Positions 17,495-26,439 are shown, numbered from the stretch's first letter. The stretch is 64,000 nt of DNA from Oligoflexales bacterium (GCA_023301565.1 JALZUO010000009.1:1-64000), one strand, 5' to 3'. Notes: generated from the sequence alone by a model not told the origin. Made by a program: numbers and translations.

Positions 17495-17688
17495 AAGAGG
17501 CGCACATAGCCTGCTGTTTTGATGAAATATGACACACTCAAGACGGCTTAAACGCCTTAAATAGCAATCAGCAAATCTAATTACAAAACCGTTCTTTAAA
17601 TAATTTTGATTATTTTAAGTTTTTTCGTATTTTGATGGCTTAGCATCATTATGAACGTATTTAACAATACTCACGAAAGGGATTCACC

Positions 17689-18243
17689 ATGAATATCACC
17701 AAAAATATCTTTGCGCTAACTACATTGATCGTGACGGCAACGGTTGCCAATGCGCAGCCAAGCAACACAGTAGTAACGCCGATTTTTGAGACCCAAGAAA
17801 TATGCGAAGCTTATGTCGAGCCAGTATCTGAAATGATCGCAGCGGAACTTAAGACAAAAGGGATCACTACAGAAGTAGAAACTATCTGCGCAGCCTCAGA
17901 CGCTTTAGATCAATACAACCTTGTCAGCTATTACTCAGGCAACGTTCACCTAAACCAAACAAACTTTTTGAACTCCAGCGAAATACTAGAAGTAGTTTTC
18001 TACCGGATCGAAGAGAAATCAAGCTTTCCTGTCCAGTTTCTCAAAGTGCCTCTACAGCGCATCTATGAGGACCTAGAAAGCAAAGAAGGCTGTGAAAAAG
18101 CTCTTGCTGAATTTAAACTTTACGGAGATCAAGACTGGAGCCGATTACCAAACTTTCAGCATGAAACGCCACTCTACAACCAGCTTAAATGTGTCGAAGC
18201 AGCCGAAGGATCGTTTAAACTGTTTGGTCTGATTTTCAGCTAG
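17689..18243 (+). CDS. Secreted protein of unknown function
   Basis: A signal peptide with a clear cleavage site ('VANAQP', about residue 22) is followed by about 160 mostly acidic residues with four cysteines ('QEICEAY', 'ETICAAS', 'EGCEKA', 'LKCVEA') that could form two disulfides. AAAGGG precedes the ATG. No family is recognised. It is followed by another small secreted protein on the same strand. Confidence 0.7.
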   Translation: MNITKNIFALTTLIVTATVANAQPSNTVVTPIFETQEICEAYVEPVSEMIAAELKTKGITTEVETICAASDALDQYNLVSYYSGNVHLNQTNFLNSSEILEVVFYRIEEKSSFPVQFLKVPLQRIYEDLESKEGCEKALAEFKLYGDQDWSRLPNFQHETPLYNQLKCVEAAEGSFKLFGLIFS

Positions 18244-18316
18244 TCGGTTTGGTGTTTCATAAAAATGTGGACCTAAGGTGTAGGTCGTGTTGAAACTTAA
18301 AAGCAGGAGATTAAAA

Positions 18317-18757
18317 GTGAAAAAGTTATTCTTAATTGCGAGCATAAGCCTTACAACGATCGGATTTGCAAAACAAACTGTCACCTGCAGTGCAAGTTAT
18401 CGTGAATCTAGCGAAGTTGGCTTTAGCGACCAAAAAAAGCTGAAAGTAGAAATCGACCAGTCTGTAAAACCACCTTTAGACCCTCAATTTCACCAAGACC
18501 CTAAAATGGACGTCGGAGAGTTTACGATCACGATGAGCCCAACAGATGGATTGATGGTAAAGGTGAAACACACAAAAACAAACAAGGTATTGTATTCAGT
18601 CCTCGATCAAACCGTATCGAACCTGGACACAAACCATGGAATGACAGGGCTTCACTACATTTACTCGCCAGATACCAGCGGTTGGATGAACCTGTACTGC
18701 GTTGTAAGTGCAAAAGAAAACTCAAATAAAGACCCAGAAGCAGAAAAAGCCAAATAA
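18317..18757 (+). CDS. Small secreted protein of unknown function
   Basis: A GTG start at 18317 with AGGAGA 6 bases upstream gives a clean signal peptide ('KKLFLIASISLTTIGFAK'); the ORF track's start 30 bases earlier would add a basic leader and is less likely. The mature part of about 125 residues has two cysteines ('VTCSAS' near the start and 'LYCVVS' near the end), consistent with one disulfide closing a beta-sandwich. It ends with a charged tail. No family is recognised. Confidence 0.65.
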   Translation: MKKLFLIASISLTTIGFAKQTVTCSASYRESSEVGFSDQKKLKVEIDQSVKPPLDPQFHQDPKMDVGEFTITMSPTDGLMVKVKHTKTNKVLYSVLDQTVSNLDTNHGMTGLHYIYSPDTSGWMNLYCVVSAKENSNKDPEAEKAK

Positions 18758-18865
18758 CATCTCTTTGAGAAAAAAACTTAAAACGAGCCCAGTAGCACAA
18801 AGCTTCCGGGTTTGTTTTTGCGACCTCTTACCGGTGGCAAAAGCTAAGAAAGTTAACAGTACAAG

Positions 18866-19771
18866 TTAGCCAAGCAAACCAGGAACGCTGATCAAGAGCA
18901 CTCCGACCAGAGCTATCAGCACGCCTACTGTTTTGAGAAAAGACATTTTTTCGCCCAAAAACATTACTCCAAGTGGTAGAAGCCACAGAGGTGGTGTGCT
19001 GGCAAGTGTCGAGACGACCCCGATGTAAGCATATTTTCCGCCAGCTGTAAGCAGGACTAGCCCAAAGCCAGAGCCCACGAAAGAAAACAAAATAAGCGGG
19101 ACCTTACGAGCTTTGCCAAACAGCGGTTCATGCTTTTTCTGCCCTAAAATTTGGGAGGAAAAAGGTTTGAGGCAAAGCAAAAAAGCATTGGCTCCAACCA
19201 CCTTGATGATTGTACCGCTCCAAATATCAAAAGCCTGAGCTGCCACGCGCATAGATACCATGCCAAAAGTAAAAGATGCTGTGCAGCCTAGAGCTATGGC
19301 TAAGCCGATCAAAAAGCTTTTATCAGATGGATCAGCCTTTTTCTGTTCTTTATTGGACCCTTGAAGGATCATCCAAACACCTACAAGACACATTGCAATG
19401 CCAATAACTTGCGAAAAAGAAAGTGCTTCGCCTAGTAGAAAGTATCCGATGACGATCGATAAAACCGGAACAAATAGCTGGATAGACGTTGCAAGCTGCG
19501 GACCAATAAGCTGCATCGAACGAATCAAACAAAAGTCACCTAGGCCTGTACCTATTGCACCACAAGCCAGCATCCACCACCACATAGATGAATCCATAGG
19601 AAACTGTAGCTGCGCAAAACCAACCACAGCAAGGCAGGTAATTAGGGCGATGGTATTTTTTAGTAGGTTGATTGAAAGAGCAGAAACTCGCGGGGCGTAA
19701 AGCTGATAACCAACTAGGGAAACAGCCCAAAACATTGCAGCTAAGAGTGTACAGATTTCACCGACAAACAT
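18866..19771 (-). CDS. EamA/DMT-family transporter
   Basis: About ten hydrophobic helices arranged as two EamA repeats, with typical features: 'AAMFWAVSLVGYQLYAP' at the start and 'TLASTPPLWLLPLGVMFLGEKMS' in the second repeat. Members export or import small metabolites such as amino acids or purines; the substrate cannot be deduced. I chose ATG 19771, which has GGAG 9 bases upstream, over TTG 19786. Length 301 residues, normal for the family. It is monocistronic and converges on the small secreted protein gene. Confidence 0.88.
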   Translation of the reverse strand: MFVGEICTLLAAMFWAVSLVGYQLYAPRVSALSINLLKNTIALITCLAVVGFAQLQFPMDSSMWWWMLACGAIGTGLGDFCLIRSMQLIGPQLATSIQLFVPVLSIVIGYFLLGEALSFSQVIGIAMCLVGVWMILQGSNKEQKKADPSDKSFLIGLAIALGCTASFTFGMVSMRVAAQAFDIWSGTIIKVVGANAFLLCLKPFSSQILGQKKHEPLFGKARKVPLILFSFVGSGFGLVLLTAGGKYAYIGVVSTLASTPPLWLLPLGVMFLGEKMSFLKTVGVLIALVGVLLISVPGLLG

Positions 19772-19965
19772 CTTAATAGTCTCCAAGGAAAAAACTTCCT
19801 ACCACGTGTCATATACAAGAGATGGCCTCTTGCCAAGGAGGCTGCGTAGCTACATCGCTTGTTTGTTACACACTAGAATGACAAGGCTTTTTGGAGGCTC
19901 TAGGCTAGCAGCAGGCAAATGCATCTATTTTAAAAATTGACCGATACAAAACAAGGAGATTGATC

Positions 19966-20562
19966 ATGTATTTGAAGCCATTCGGTAGCCCGGCAGAAAG
20001 ACAATTTATGTATAGAAAAACAATAAAGCCACTGCTATTAGCTCTTGCAATTTGCACGGCATTGCCGGCTTTGGCAAAGTTTTCTCTTCCACCGTCTCTT
20101 AGTCTTAGTGGAGACAATGGAGCCTATTTCATTCCAAAAAAGAAACCTTTTGAAATGGGTGCATACCTGAAAAAGTATCCAGGGCGTGTGTTTGCGGTCT
20201 ACTATGTTGATCCAGACGAGCGCGCAAAATCAGAACCACTCGAAAGCCTTCTTAAAAAAATAGATTATCCAGCTACGAAACTTCAACACCTTGTGATGAT
20301 CAACCTAAAAGCAGCGACGCTTCCTGGATGGCTCCTACGATCTATTATGTATAAAAGAGCAAAGAACGAAGTAGGTCGTTCTACTTATGTTATGGATAGA
20401 AAAAAAGTGCTGACAAAACCACCATACTCACTCCCGGACAACGCCTACTTCTTTGCTCTACTCAATAAAAAGCATGAAGTGATCTATTCGCATACCGGGC
20501 AAATGAGCAACGAAGAAGCTCAAAAAATTATGGGAATACTAGCCAAGGAAATTGCAAAATAA
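19966..20562 (+). CDS. Secreted thioredoxin-fold-like protein (YtfJ-like)
   Basis: The signal peptide ('LLLALAICTALPALAK') leads into about 165 residues with a pattern reminiscent of YtfJ-type periplasmic thioredoxin-fold proteins: 'VFAVYYVDPDERAKSEP', later 'STYVMDRKKVL' and 'VIYSHTGQMSNEEAQKIMGIL'. No CxxC is present, so it is not a classic thiol oxidoreductase. AAGGAGA precedes ATG 19966; the TTG at 19960 is less likely. The stop codon abuts the ATG of ubiB, so the two are co-transcribed and probably coupled. Family call is tentative. Confidence 0.6.
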   Translation: MYLKPFGSPAERQFMYRKTIKPLLLALAICTALPALAKFSLPPSLSLSGDNGAYFIPKKKPFEMGAYLKKYPGRVFAVYYVDPDERAKSEPLESLLKKIDYPATKLQHLVMINLKAATLPGWLLRSIMYKRAKNEVGRSTYVMDRKKVLTKPPYSLPDNAYFFALLNKKHEVIYSHTGQMSNEEAQKIMGILAKEIAK

Positions 20563-22245
20563 ATGATGCAAACCTATGAAAAATTGCAACGAGCCACACG
20601 CTCTATCAAAAGTGCAAAAAGGCTCGCGCAGATTCTGCAAGAGTTTGGAAAACACGGGTTTGGTACGCTGATTGAGCGCATGGGCTTGGCAAAATACGTG
20701 GGAATAAAAGGGCCTGCTCTATCGATCGAGGGTGGAATTGAAAAAGACCACATGCAAAGGGTCGGTCAAAGGCTCACCAGCGCACTGCAAAACCTCGGGC
20801 CAGCTTTTGTAAAGCTCGGTCAAATCTTAGCAACTAGAAAAGATATCTTACCGGAGCAAATTACCAAAGAACTATCGTCTCTACATTCTAACGTAAGATC
20901 ACTTCCGTGGAAGGCCATCGAAGAAGAGCTCAACCACAACCTGCCTGACTGGAAAACAATCTTCAAAGAAATCAAGCAGGAGCCTCTTGCAGCGGGTAGC
21001 ATCGGCCAGGTTCACTCGGGAACTTTGCAAGACGGTCAAAGCGTAGTCATCAAAATCCGCCGACCTGCGATCAGAAGGCAAGTAAGACAAGACCTGGAGC
21101 TTATGACCTTGATAGCAGAGCTTATGGAACAGTACCTGCCTGACCTGCGCTACATGCGCCCATTAAGGACGATCAAAGAGTTTAGCCGCGGGCTGCTCAT
21201 CGAGCTAGACTTTTCCAAAGAGGCTGCGCACACAGAAAAGTTTCGCAAAAACTTTCGCGGCAACGAATTCGTACACTTCCCTAAAGTATACTGGGACTAT
21301 TCCAACGAGTCTGCACTCATCCTCGAACACCTCGACGGCGAGGTGCTTTCGCAAAACCCAGTCATAGAAGAAAGCAAAAGAAAAAGCATTGTAAAACATG
21401 GTTGTGAAATGTTCTTGCAAATGGCCTATATTGACGGCTTTGTGCACGGAGATCTGCACCCTGGAAACATGATGATCCTTAAAAATGGAAAAATTGGGGT
21501 ACTAGACGCTGGCGTCGCCGTGCTTTTTTCACAAAGCGCCAGAGAGTCTCTTGCCTGGCTTATGATGTCTCTTGTTCAAGAAGACTTTCAGTCAGCTGCC
21601 CTCGCCTACGCAGAACTTGTAGACCCAGGTCCCGATTTTGATATTGCTGCCTTCGAGCATGATGCTGCCAACATCATCAGTCCTTTGGTAGGCTTAGATC
21701 TTGGAAACGTCCCAACAGGTAAACTTATGTGGGAACTTGCTCGGCTAGGGGCTAAACATCAAGCTCCTTTTCCGGGAGATCTTATTTTGTTTTTAAAAAC
21801 TATTGCTACCTTTGATGCCATTGGCCGGAAACTAGACCCTGACTTTGATCTTCTAAAAACTTCTCAGATCTATGCAAAAAAAATTAGGCAGGAAATTTAC
21901 GGGGCTGATGAGTTTAAAAAACAAGGCCTTGTGATCGCTCGAGACTTAGGAAAGCTAGCCCGCTATGCACCGTTGCAGATCAGGCAGATCCTAAACGCAG
22001 CAGTTCGTGGCCAGCTCAAAGTACAAACAGAGCTGATAGGAGCTAGCCAGATCGGCCGCGATGTATCACGTGCCGGCTACTCAATTGCACTAGGCCTTTG
22101 TATGCTCGGTGTGATCCTAGCTACCGTGCAGCTAACTATCATGGTTGAAGATCAGCCGAGCTATCAGGGGCTCCCTGCCTCTCTATGGGTGGGTGGGTTT
22201 ATGAGCTTGGCATTGTTATGGCACCTACGTTCTCAATCGAAGTAG
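20563..22245 (+). CDS. ubiB: UbiB/AarF (ABC1) family atypical kinase
   Basis: An atypical protein-kinase-like ATPase that supports ubiquinone or other isoprenoid-quinone synthesis at the membrane. The hallmark KxGQ motif is at residues 84-87 ('FVKLGQILATRKDILP'), then the Ala-rich loop 'AAGSIGQVHSG', the catalytic loop 'DGFVHGDLHPGNMMI', and 'GVLDAG' as the DFG equivalent. Two C-terminal hydrophobic helices anchor it. Length 560 residues, close to E. coli UbiB. No other quinone gene is nearby. A second Met follows directly and could be used. Confidence 0.92.
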   Translation: MMQTYEKLQRATRSIKSAKRLAQILQEFGKHGFGTLIERMGLAKYVGIKGPALSIEGGIEKDHMQRVGQRLTSALQNLGPAFVKLGQILATRKDILPEQITKELSSLHSNVRSLPWKAIEEELNHNLPDWKTIFKEIKQEPLAAGSIGQVHSGTLQDGQSVVIKIRRPAIRRQVRQDLELMTLIAELMEQYLPDLRYMRPLRTIKEFSRGLLIELDFSKEAAHTEKFRKNFRGNEFVHFPKVYWDYSNESALILEHLDGEVLSQNPVIEESKRKSIVKHGCEMFLQMAYIDGFVHGDLHPGNMMILKNGKIGVLDAGVAVLFSQSARESLAWLMMSLVQEDFQSAALAYAELVDPGPDFDIAAFEHDAANIISPLVGLDLGNVPTGKLMWELARLGAKHQAPFPGDLILFLKTIATFDAIGRKLDPDFDLLKTSQIYAKKIRQEIYGADEFKKQGLVIARDLGKLARYAPLQIRQILNAAVRGQLKVQTELIGASQIGRDVSRAGYSIALGLCMLGVILATVQLTIMVEDQPSYQGLPASLWVGGFMSLALLWHLRSQSK

Positions 22246-22249
22246 CGCG

Positions 22250-22268
22250 TGCTAGAATACAGCTAGCA
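22250..22268 (+). promoter_or_regulatory. Small hairpin just before a ribosome-binding site
   Basis: TGCTAG and CTAGCA form a perfect 6-bp stem with a 7-base loop, lying between the ubiB stop and the AAGGAGG of the next gene. It may influence translation of that gene or mark a weak processing site. There is no T-tract, so it is not an intrinsic terminator. Confidence 0.3.
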
Positions 22269-22280
22269 TAAGGAGGCCAC

Positions 22281-23186
22281 GTGTCGTTTAGATTTTCTCA
22301 TATCAACTCACCAAGAGATTCCATTAAAATTAGGGTTGGCGAATACGGTGCTGACATCTCTTCTGCAAAAAGACGGTTTGTTTTTGTAAATGGCCGCAAC
22401 GAATGGATTGAAAAATACAGCCACATACCTGAAATTCTTAACTTAGATCCAGAGTCTGATTATTTATTGACCTGGGATCACCGTGGCCAAGGCGGCTCCG
22501 AAGGTGTGCAAAGCTACGTGCGAGATTACGACAATTACGCAGCCGACATGGCAACGATCATCGGCGATAAGCTTAGCGACAAACCCTATAAGATGATTTG
22601 CCACTCTATGGGCTGTCTGATCTCGGCAGTAGCTCTAGCAAAAAACCAGATAAGACCGGCCCAGATGGTCTGGAGCTCTCCGTTCTTTGCTTTACCTGCA
22701 ACCGTGCTGCCAAAATTTATTGTCATCCCTCTTTTATGGAGCGCAGAAAAGATTCGGCTGGGCAAAGTACGCGTAGACACAGACTATAAAGAAAACGATG
22801 GTTTTGAGCTCAACAAGCTTACGCATTGCAGGGAAAGATACGACGCCTACCAATGCCACGACTACAGAGACATGAAGACCACTTTAGGCTGGCTTTCTGC
22901 AAGCGCCCGAGCCCAGCAGTTTATTCGCATGCGCAGCTCAATAGATGCGATTGTAAGCTCTAGGGTTGGCATAATGTGTCTGGCTGGTACCAAAGAAAAG
23001 GTGGTAGGCATTCAAAGCCTGCAACGGTTCATGCGAGATATTAAGGAGAAATCCTCAGAAAAAACCAATCGCCTTAGCGGAGACCTTTACTGGATCAAGG
23101 GTGCTAAGCACGAACTGTTTAATGAAGAAGAGCTAATGCGTAAAGAAGCTCTGGACCATATCAAAGACTTTTTAGTTATTCGTTAA
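22281..23186 (+). CDS. Alpha/beta hydrolase, lysophospholipase/monoacylglycerol-lipase-like
   Basis: The core pattern is that of PldB-like serine hydrolases: 'VFVNGRNEWIEKY', then 'LLTWDHRGQGGSEG', then the nucleophile elbow 'ICHSMGCLISA' (G-x-S-x-G with Cys in place of the first Gly), and a C-terminal His in 'GAKHELFNE'. The acidic residue expected after 'CLAGTKEKVV' is Glu or Lys rather than the usual Asp, so the triad is not fully certain. No signal peptide; likely cytoplasmic. It starts with GTG after a strong AAGGAGG and follows ubiB by 35 bp. Confidence 0.82.
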   Translation: MSFRFSHINSPRDSIKIRVGEYGADISSAKRRFVFVNGRNEWIEKYSHIPEILNLDPESDYLLTWDHRGQGGSEGVQSYVRDYDNYAADMATIIGDKLSDKPYKMICHSMGCLISAVALAKNQIRPAQMVWSSPFFALPATVLPKFIVIPLLWSAEKIRLGKVRVDTDYKENDGFELNKLTHCRERYDAYQCHDYRDMKTTLGWLSASARAQQFIRMRSSIDAIVSSRVGIMCLAGTKEKVVGIQSLQRFMRDIKEKSSEKTNRLSGDLYWIKGAKHELFNEEELMRKEALDHIKDFLVIR

Positions 23187-23266
23187 AAGAGAGTGATGGC
23201 AAAAAGCTAAAGTGTGATAAAATCTTCCTAAAAATATCAGCAATTTTCAGTTCACAGGGAGATTTT

Positions 23267-23803
23267 ATGAAGATCATCATCAGTGTGACTTTTTTGAGCC
23301 TTATGCTAGGTTGTAAGTCCTCAAACAACACTCTCCTTAGCGCCCTTCCAGATGTCACCGCCGGTGATGGTGCGCAGTGCTCCGAGAAACCCGTGGAACA
23401 AAAAACAAAATGCCGTGCAGAATCATCTGGTGCCTACCTAGGAGGAAGTGCAACGGACTGCAAGCTAAAAGGCAACGTATGGGTCCGCACCCTAAGCCTG
23501 GTGAACTGCACGTACAACTGCAACGGAAACTTTCAGCAGGGGTGTGTGCAAAAAACAAATGTAGAGTGTGAAAAGTCAGTCAACCATGTTTATGATGCCC
23601 AGATGGACTGGCCCTACTCTAGCAAAGAAGACTGTATGAGCGGAAAAAACACCCCCGACCCATCCCTCGTTTGCTTTATAAATGTCCCTAAAAACCACCA
23701 ATGTCCAGATGTAACTTTGTGCTGCAAAGAGCAGGAACAAAACAAAGGGAGCTCTACGCCATACAATTTTTTTCCGGGATCTGGGCCAAGCAGAGGTATC
23801 TAA
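23267..23803 (+). CDS. Cys-rich lipoprotein of unknown function
   Basis: The signal peptide ends in 'LMLGC', a canonical lipobox. The mature part of about 160 residues has 15 cysteines counting the lipidated one, including 'VNCTYNCNG' and a 'TLCCKEQ' pair, indicating a heavily disulfide-bonded extracytoplasmic domain. GGGAG precedes the ATG. No domain is recognised; a second lipoprotein rich in cysteines lies at 35993-36598 without clear alignable similarity. It converges with the next gene 2 bp after its stop. Confidence 0.7.
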   Translation: MKIIISVTFLSLMLGCKSSNNTLLSALPDVTAGDGAQCSEKPVEQKTKCRAESSGAYLGGSATDCKLKGNVWVRTLSLVNCTYNCNGNFQQGCVQKTNVECEKSVNHVYDAQMDWPYSSKEDCMSGKNTPDPSLVCFINVPKNHQCPDVTLCCKEQEQNKGSSTPYNFFPGSGPSRGI

Positions 23804-23805
23804 AA

Positions 23806-24852
23806 CTAGTCGCCAAGATTCATCGATTTTGCAAATAAACCACAAGCAAGTTTTGTATCATACATTGCAAATGGAGCCTCTTCGGGGCCTGATTGTTTGA
23901 TGGTTGCATAAACAAGATAGTCAGAGGCATCGGCATGGATTCCAGAAATTTCATAGAACCGTATGATTTCTTGGTGAGCGAGACTACGATCTATAATAGT
24001 ACCCCGCGCTCTACCGATATTTGCACCATAAATAGCAGGAACATTTGAAAGAAATGCATCTGTAACTTTGCCTGGTACATTTTTTGCGATACTTTCCCAA
24101 AACAAAGGGTCCATTAATTCCGATCTAGCATAGTAAACGTTATCATTCACATAAAGTTTTTTGACAATATCAAAACCCTTATCTGACAAAAACGACCATT
24201 CAAAATCTGGATTCAACACCACTTCCGCAAACTGTTTTCCGTCAACATCACCAACTAAAGAGTTAAAGGCTGTTGGTAACTTTTGTAACTGATATTCCAT
24301 CAAGCGACGAAATGCATATAGTCCCATCTTACCGACCTTATCCATCTGCTTGTTTGCTACCAAAGACTCGTGAACGTATTCATAGATTTTTTCGGAGTCA
24401 AAATTTTGCGACTGAGGAATACTCCCTTTTAAAATTGTTGACTTCTGGCTGGGAACTTCACCTTTAAGCAAGGATGCAAATTGTTTCGGGCTGTCGGCCG
24501 CAAGAAATAGAATTCGCCAAAAATAATGGTGAAAAAAGATAACATCGTCTGAGATATCCGTAAGCACAAGAGATCTGGCACCCTTGTAGCCAACTAAAGA
24601 GTAGCTTTGTACACTGCCTACCCCAACAAAAATATCTGACGATCCAGAGTAAGTCATATCAAAGGAAGCAGTTCCAGGCTCATTAGGAACTAGATACCCT
24701 GAATATGCCTCACCTTGGTTGCTTTCACCTATAAAGTGCGGGTGGCTGCGTATGTCTTCAAACATCCAGGTTCTAAGCTCTGCTCCTGAATTAGCTGCTA
24801 CAAGCTGAGGGGCTACAACAACAAAAAATAAAATTGAATATATAATTTTCAT
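23806..24852 (-). CDS. Secreted protein resembling LIC_10091-type methyltransferase-fold proteins
   Basis: After a signal peptide ('VVVAPQLVAANS') the sequence includes 'IFVGVGSVQSYSLVGYKGAR' then 'SLVLTDISDDVIFFHHYFWRILFLA', which resembles the Gly-rich loop and acidic strand end of a Rossmann-type methyltransferase fold as seen in LIC_10091-like proteins. A methyltransferase fold behind a signal peptide is unexpected, since SAM is not normally available outside the cytoplasm, so it may have lost or changed activity. Family resemblance is from memory of the pattern and needs a profile search. Confidence 0.5.
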   Translation of the reverse strand: MKIIYSILFFVVVAPQLVAANSGAELRTWMFEDIRSHPHFIGESNQGEAYSGYLVPNEPGTASFDMTYSGSSDIFVGVGSVQSYSLVGYKGARSLVLTDISDDVIFFHHYFWRILFLAADSPKQFASLLKGEVPSQKSTILKGSIPQSQNFDSEKIYEYVHESLVANKQMDKVGKMGLYAFRRLMEYQLQKLPTAFNSLVGDVDGKQFAEVVLNPDFEWSFLSDKGFDIVKKLYVNDNVYYARSELMDPLFWESIAKNVPGKVTDAFLSNVPAIYGANIGRARGTIIDRSLAHQEIIRFYEISGIHADASDYLVYATIKQSGPEEAPFAMYDTKLACGLFAKSMNLGD

Positions 24853-24868
24853 GCTTGTATTTTAACAT

Positions 24869-24889
24869 AAAAAACCCCCAACGCGGGGG
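24869..24889 (-). terminator. Intrinsic terminator of the protease gene
   Basis: On the minus strand, CCCCCGCGTTGGGGG forms a compact GC hairpin followed by TTTTTT. It lies 25 bp beyond the stop of the protease gene and just upstream of the next minus-strand gene, separating the two transcripts. Confidence 0.85.
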
Positions 24890-24913
24890 CCTTAACACCG
24901 TCTATTCTATAGT

Positions 24914-26335
24914 TTAACGAGTCTTTCTAACTTCGACCTTGAACCTAGTCTGCCCAGCCCTATCTAGCCTAGCCATAACCTCTTTGTACTTTTCATCAAG
25001 CTTTTGCACCGGACCACCCATGACCCATTGTGCATATTCCTTTACGTCTGTAGACCAAGAAGCTTCTGCGCAGCTAAGTCCACCTCTAGCCAGCCGAGAT
25101 GTCACGCCAACTAGCACTGGGTTGCCCTTTTTGAGAATAAAATTAGCACCACCTGAATCACCATAACAAATAGACTTAAGCTCATTCTCGTCGTCACTTC
25201 CTAAAGATATAAACTTTCCTTGTGTGTTATATGAGTCAAACTTCAGAGCAACTTGCCGAAGCGCAGGGACAGTACTACCCGTAGAGATTGCTCTTGCTCT
25301 TTTAAGCCGTGCGTTGGTCTCTCGAAACAGGCTTCTATAACCATTAGGGTCCGTATTCTCGTCTTCACGCATTTCTGCAAGCTTATTTTTCGCATCTAAA
25401 AGCCACTGCATCTCTGCTTCATAGCCGACTTTAACCATGTCATACTCTTCTTGTGACATAGATGCCTTTTTGGGCGGAAGGTCCATGTGCATTCCAAACC
25501 CGGCAGCTAAAACTTCTTGGTCAGGCTTTAAAAAATCATCTTCACCTGCAAGCTGCATGAACTTAATTGTAGTTGGAAGGTCGCTTCTTTTTACAAGCAA
25601 GCGTACTAAGGCTATATCACCAATGCTTACTTCATTTTCTTCAAAGTCAGGCTCCGATGGTGGCTGCATCAAAGTCAGTCCAAAACCAAATAGCTGAATG
25701 GAAGATTTTTTAAAGGCCTCTATAGCTTCTAGATACTTCTGGTACCTATCATAGTTACCCTGTAAAATTTCTCCCTCTCTGCGTTGGTAGTCATAAAAGC
25801 GTATGTCAGCCACGACGACACCTTCCATCACAGCCTGTTTGGGCGTATTCATAGCTATTTTAAGTGGCTTGCTAGCTTCTTCGATAGCTTGTTTTTCAGG
25901 ATCCGCTATCTCAACTGAAGATATTCTCTTTTGCGACTCAGCAAAACCCAAATCAAGAGTCTGTTTTTCGTTAAAGTTATGTGTGACCCTAGCAGTCATT
26001 GAAACTAGATCGACACAGTGCGTAGCAGTTAAAAGGTATACGGCTTCTTTGTCGGCACCGGGGATATCTATAAAGGTTCCAGAGCAACGCGCACCGCCAA
26101 TACCACTTTGAACCATCCCTAGGTAGCTGCCAGCTGTAAATTCACTGCTGACCTCGCCGTTGACCGTCTCAGCTAAGGGGACAATCTCTCCGCCCACCAC
26201 ATTTAGCTGGCTATCAGCTGGTGCGCCGCAACCAGTGAAGAGCAACCCGGCTCCTCCCAAAATACTTAGACACCCTAAAAATCCTTTTCTAACCAACGCC
26301 TTGCGCATAAACCTTTGCCCCCTTTGGTTCTTCAT
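24914..26335 (-). CDS. Trypsin-like serine protease (S1 family) lipoprotein with large insertions
   Basis: The signal region ends 'LLFTGC', a lipobox, and the mature protein begins 'VVGGE', the usual activated N-terminus of S1 proteases. The catalytic residues are visible: His in 'LTATHCV', Asp in 'GDIALVRL' and Ser in 'CYGDSGGANF'. At 473 residues it is about twice the usual length: helical, charged insertions lie between His and Asp (around residues 130-230) and between Asp and Ser (about 280-365). ATG 26335 is used; ATG 26308 is an alternative. Two palindromes sit upstream. Likely an extracytoplasmic protease. Confidence 0.88.
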   Translation of the reverse strand: MKNQRGQRFMRKALVRKGFLGCLSILGGAGLLFTGCGAPADSQLNVVGGEIVPLAETVNGEVSSEFTAGSYLGMVQSGIGGARCSGTFIDIPGADKEAVYLLTATHCVDLVSMTARVTHNFNEKQTLDLGFAESQKRISSVEIADPEKQAIEEASKPLKIAMNTPKQAVMEGVVVADIRFYDYQRREGEILQGNYDRYQKYLEAIEAFKKSSIQLFGFGLTLMQPPSEPDFEENEVSIGDIALVRLLVKRSDLPTTIKFMQLAGEDDFLKPDQEVLAAGFGMHMDLPPKKASMSQEEYDMVKVGYEAEMQWLLDAKNKLAEMREDENTDPNGYRSLFRETNARLKRARAISTGSTVPALRQVALKFDSYNTQGKFISLGSDDENELKSICYGDSGGANFILKKGNPVLVGVTSRLARGGLSCAEASWSTDVKEYAQWVMGGPVQKLDEKYKEVMARLDRAGQTRFKVEVRKTR

Positions 26336-26352
26336 GGGTCTTTCCTGACCCT

Positions 26353-26369
26353 CAAGAAATCATTTCTTG
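26353..26369. promoter_or_regulatory. Perfect 17-bp palindrome upstream of the protease gene
   Basis: CAAGAAAT-C-ATTTCTTG is a perfect inverted repeat ending about 17 bases upstream of the protease start codon. Its position overlaps where the 5' untranslated region or -10 region should be, as expected for a repressor operator or a leader hairpin. Confidence 0.4.
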
Positions 26370-26413
26370 GCTACTTGGTCAATTTCTTACATTTTGGTGT
26401 GTTTTCGTCAATT

Positions 26414-26439
26414 TTAATTTGGCTAGTTAGCCAAATTAA
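26414..26439. promoter_or_regulatory. Perfect 26-bp palindrome between pabB and the protease gene
   Basis: TTAATTTGGCTA-GT-TAGCCAAATTAA has 12-bp perfect arms. It lies 11 bp after the pabB stop (both genes are on the minus strand) and about 80 bp before the protease start. It is not followed by a T-tract, so it is a weak terminator candidate; an operator is at least as likely. Part of the arm (TTGGCTA) recurs 40 bp closer to the gene. Confidence 0.45.
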
